Shown in pieces: positions 61,701 through 64,000 of a stretch of DNA of 64,000 nt (position 1 is its first letter; the number at the start of each line of letters is the position of its first letter). A program made the translations under genes and the position numbers. Origin of the DNA: Erythrophleum ivorense (lineage: Eukaryota; Streptophyta; Magnoliopsida; Fabales; Fabaceae); NCBI GenBank assembly GCA_026724425.1, contig JAIUCV010000577.1, positions 462,709-526,708 on the forward strand. Direction: 5' to 3'. A model generated the notes under the pieces. That model did not search any database and was not told the origin of the DNA. It saw only the letters and a program-made list of their open reading frames with translations.

Positions 61701-62160
61701 CTTACTTAGTTCTAATGGCAAAATCTTAATCTCTATATTCCAAAATCATAATTTCTAGCATGATTTAATGAAAAACCAGCCTCTCCCATGATCTTCCCAT
61801 GGTGGCTGAACCTATAAGATGATGGAGAGACAAGGAGAAGCAATCTTCCATACTAAAACATATACCAAATGAAATGGCTTTTCATGAAAGTTAATTTGGT
61901 GTGTTTGGTCCCTTGTTAAACACCCTTTTTTTCCATGAGTTCAGATTCAAAGAACCTTCCTTTGAGATGTCAAAACCATGGAAAAGAAGTGAAAAAAGAA
62001 TGGAAACTAGCTAATAAGAACATTATAATAAAATTCCTTATGTTTTCTTACTTAGGTGGCTTCAATCTTCCTTGAGTTTTAGTGCTATTTAAGGTGTCCT
62101 TTTGGTCTAGTTTAGAGCTAAGAATTTTGTGCAAATGAAGGAGAAGGTGGAGGGGACTAT

Positions 62161-62167
62161 TTATATA
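62161..62167 (-). promoter_or_regulatory. TATA box of LTR-B copy 6
   Basis: TTATATAA lies on the minus strand about 545 bp from the sense start of the LTR at 62710, matching the offset in other copies. Confidence 0.5.
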
Positions 62168-62710
62168 AAGGAGCTAGGGTTTCACAATTTTTCAATGTTC
62201 TAACTTTGCCCTTGAACTTTGTTTTATTCATTTGAACTCATTTCAATTATATTTTAAGAATTGCCTTTTCCATCATAAAATTGAAGTCCTCTAATTCATA
62301 AAATGCCTTTGGTTTTACCCAAATTGAATTTACAACCTTACTGAACCATTTGATCAAAATTTCGATCAACCGATGACCTAAAATGTACACAGGAGGTGTT
62401 TTAGCTATTTTAGGGATTCCTATGGTTTTTAAGACATCTGAGAACCCTTAGAAACTCAATTTTCCCATTTAAAGCTTACTCCTTTGAATTTTCAAAAAGT
62501 TAACTAATATTATAATTTTGTTATTGTATTTTCAATTTCTCTATTTTATTGTTTTGGCTCTAATTTTGAGCTATTTTTAGTTTCTTATCCACATTTTTAG
62601 ATGCTCTAATTAGCATCATATCCTTAATTAGTCTTAATTCTCTTTACTTTAGGATCCTCTTATATCATAATGTTGGTTTTAGTTTAGTTTTTAAAAAATC
62701 AGATATTACA

Positions 62711-62726
62711 TTTTACCCCCTAAAAT
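62711..62726 (-). promoter_or_regulatory. Polypurine tract next to LTR-B copy 6
   Basis: On the minus strand ATTTTAGGGGGTAAAA abuts the LTR start TGTAATATC. It shows that copy 6 is a 3' LTR, not a solo one. Confidence 0.7.
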
Positions 62727-64000
62727 AAATTGTCCTCAAAATTTAGGGCATGCCTCAATTTAATCATTATGACCCTTTTAGGTCACCTTTTATCAAAGAA
62801 ACATTCTTATTTTCCCAACTATCTGACCAAAATATCAATCAATCTTTGGTGTTGCAACTATAAAAAATTATATTACCACTGAAATTCTCACACTTTATGA
62901 CAAGTAAGGAGATTGATGATTAAACATGGGAGATTCAGAATACAATGTAGTTTCTGGCTAGGTTAGGAGAAAGGATAGGGTAATATAATAGCCCATTGGT
63001 CCAGCTCTCTTAAATATTTCAAATGAACTATATAACCAAGATTGAGCCCTTTCTTCTTTTGACAGATTGATCCACTCCAAAAATTTAACACACAAAACTT
63101 TCAATCTCAAATCATACTCTAATGACCTTATACTTTTATTTGTATAACTCTTTATCCATTTGAGGTTATAAAGAGTGTTTCTTTAATCAATTTTTATTTG
63201 TCTACTGGTCTGGTATATCCTTTTTAGAGCACATCAATCTCTTTTTACCTAGCTCAACCCAACACAAAGTGATCCACATTTTCTCCGATGCAGGGTTCTA
63301 TTTAGGATCATTGAAATATCAGAATAATAATCATCATTTACATAAACAAAGATACAACTAATTATACATTCTAGTTTTCCTTCCATTTCCCAATACATAC
63401 CCCTTCAACATATGACTTAAAGTCTGAATGCCCTTTCCGTCTAACCACTTATCTAGGGGTGATGACTAGTAATAGTATTGAGCTTCAATTTAATCTCTAT
63501 TTGGCGTCTATATCAAATACAACATTATTTAGTACCCTATGAGATCATATTAATTCTTCAATATGCAATGGGGCAATTTATTTAGGGCATACATCTCTTT
63601 AACCAATCACAATGCGCAAATCTATTAATACATTCCCAATTACCCATATATCTACTATGTTTAAACAATATCCTGGGTAACCCTATGATAGCATCCATAT
63701 CCATATCATTTCTTTTCTCACTCAGGGGTATCTTCAGAATTTAATGACTCAACCATCCCTGATAGTTAATCATAACCTTCTGTCACATCAATATCTAGCT
63801 AGGCTAAATTTTGCCTTTATTTCTAGTCACTAACTAATTTTTTCAAGTTTTCGCACACTTTGGTGACTTCCAAGCACATTACATATTCATTATTATGTGC
63901 CTTCTCTAACACTTTTCTCTTAGTTTAGTTTGGTTTGGCACACAAATTCTATCTCAGTATACTACCATACCATCCTCAGATATCCTAAACTATGAGGTTT
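62727..64000 (-). pseudogene. Decayed chromovirus integrase region, running off the window
   Basis: Read on the minus strand, fragments of gypsy pol appear in shifting frames. A GLPR-type block and VIVDR-like sequence lie around 63600-63700, an HP..SG.TERA block (the usual HPQTDGQTER) around 63425-63470, and CGSLCVGLS / LCWVELGKKRL around 63235-63300. Just before the polypurine tract comes an FED-type end near 62735-62745. Stops and shifts are too many for any product. The body of the element lies right of the window. Confidence 0.6.

Larger units (their letters stand above)
53079..62710 (-). repeat. LTR-B copy 6: 3' LTR of a minus-strand chromovirus (interrupted by copy 7)
   Basis: The two parts, from about 53079 to 54768 and 61047-62710 (about 3.35 kb), form one LTR ending ATATTACA. 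Unlike the solo copies it is joined at 62711 to internal retrotransposon sequence: on the minus strand, a GAGGACAATTT...TTTTAGGGGGTAAAA tract, then TGTAATATC. The left end is eroded; TATAACATC at 53079 is the best guess. Confidence 0.75.

Overview
The window is nuclear DNA from a flowering plant, most likely a eudicot. This rests on AT-rich composition, a small intron-containing gene with a plant-type promoter, and about 58 kb of LTR retrotransposons of plant Ty3/gypsy lineages (Athila-like, Tekay-like chromovirus, Ogre/Tat-like). I cannot name the species.

Left edge (1-5344): one confidently recognised host gene on the minus strand, a COA6-type cytochrome c oxidase assembly factor with three exons (CDS 2765-3335). 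Its upstream region carries a cluster of TGGGCY site II motifs, typical of plant nuclear genes for respiratory-chain proteins. The rest is non-coding, with weak traces of possible exons of a second gene, a tRNA-derived SINE-like segment and an inverted-repeat element.

5345-28913: a 5'-truncated Ty3/gypsy chromovirus (gag, protease, RT, RNase H, integrase, chromodomain, 2.9-kb 3' LTR, here LTR-A). Its gag was split by a complete Athila-like element (5680-18697, both LTRs). That element was in turn split by a 3.5-kb solo LTR (family LTR-B, 9503-12979). A second LTR-B copy (22058 to about 25462) lies in the outer integrase. All coding regions are full of stops, and several catalytic residues are lost by G-to-A changes.

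28920-40102: CACTA-like subterminal repeats split by LTR-B copy 3, which holds LTR-B copy 4, which holds LTR-B copy 5: a four-level nest, with exact 5-bp target duplications at the two inner levels.

40103-53078: non-coding DNA with a Mutator-type MITE (9-bp duplication), a 75-bp tandem repeat, a 4.9-kb Ogre/Tat-like solo LTR (42059-46972) and a solo LTR-A (48670-51565).

53079-64000: a minus-strand chromovirus whose 3' LTR is LTR-B copy 6 and whose decayed integrase runs off the right edge. Copy 6 contains LTR-B copy 7, which contains a solo LTR of a third family (LTR-C, 55942-58737). LTR-C carries a striking array of CTCGCTATAGCGAG palindromes, partly spaced two DNA helical turns apart.

Apart from COA6 no intact gene is visible. 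The region reads as the edge of a gene against an old, recombination-worn retrotransposon cluster. Sense direction of LTR-B is inferred from a TATA run about 550 bp from the TG end in four copies and from the adjoining gypsy internal sequence at the right edge.
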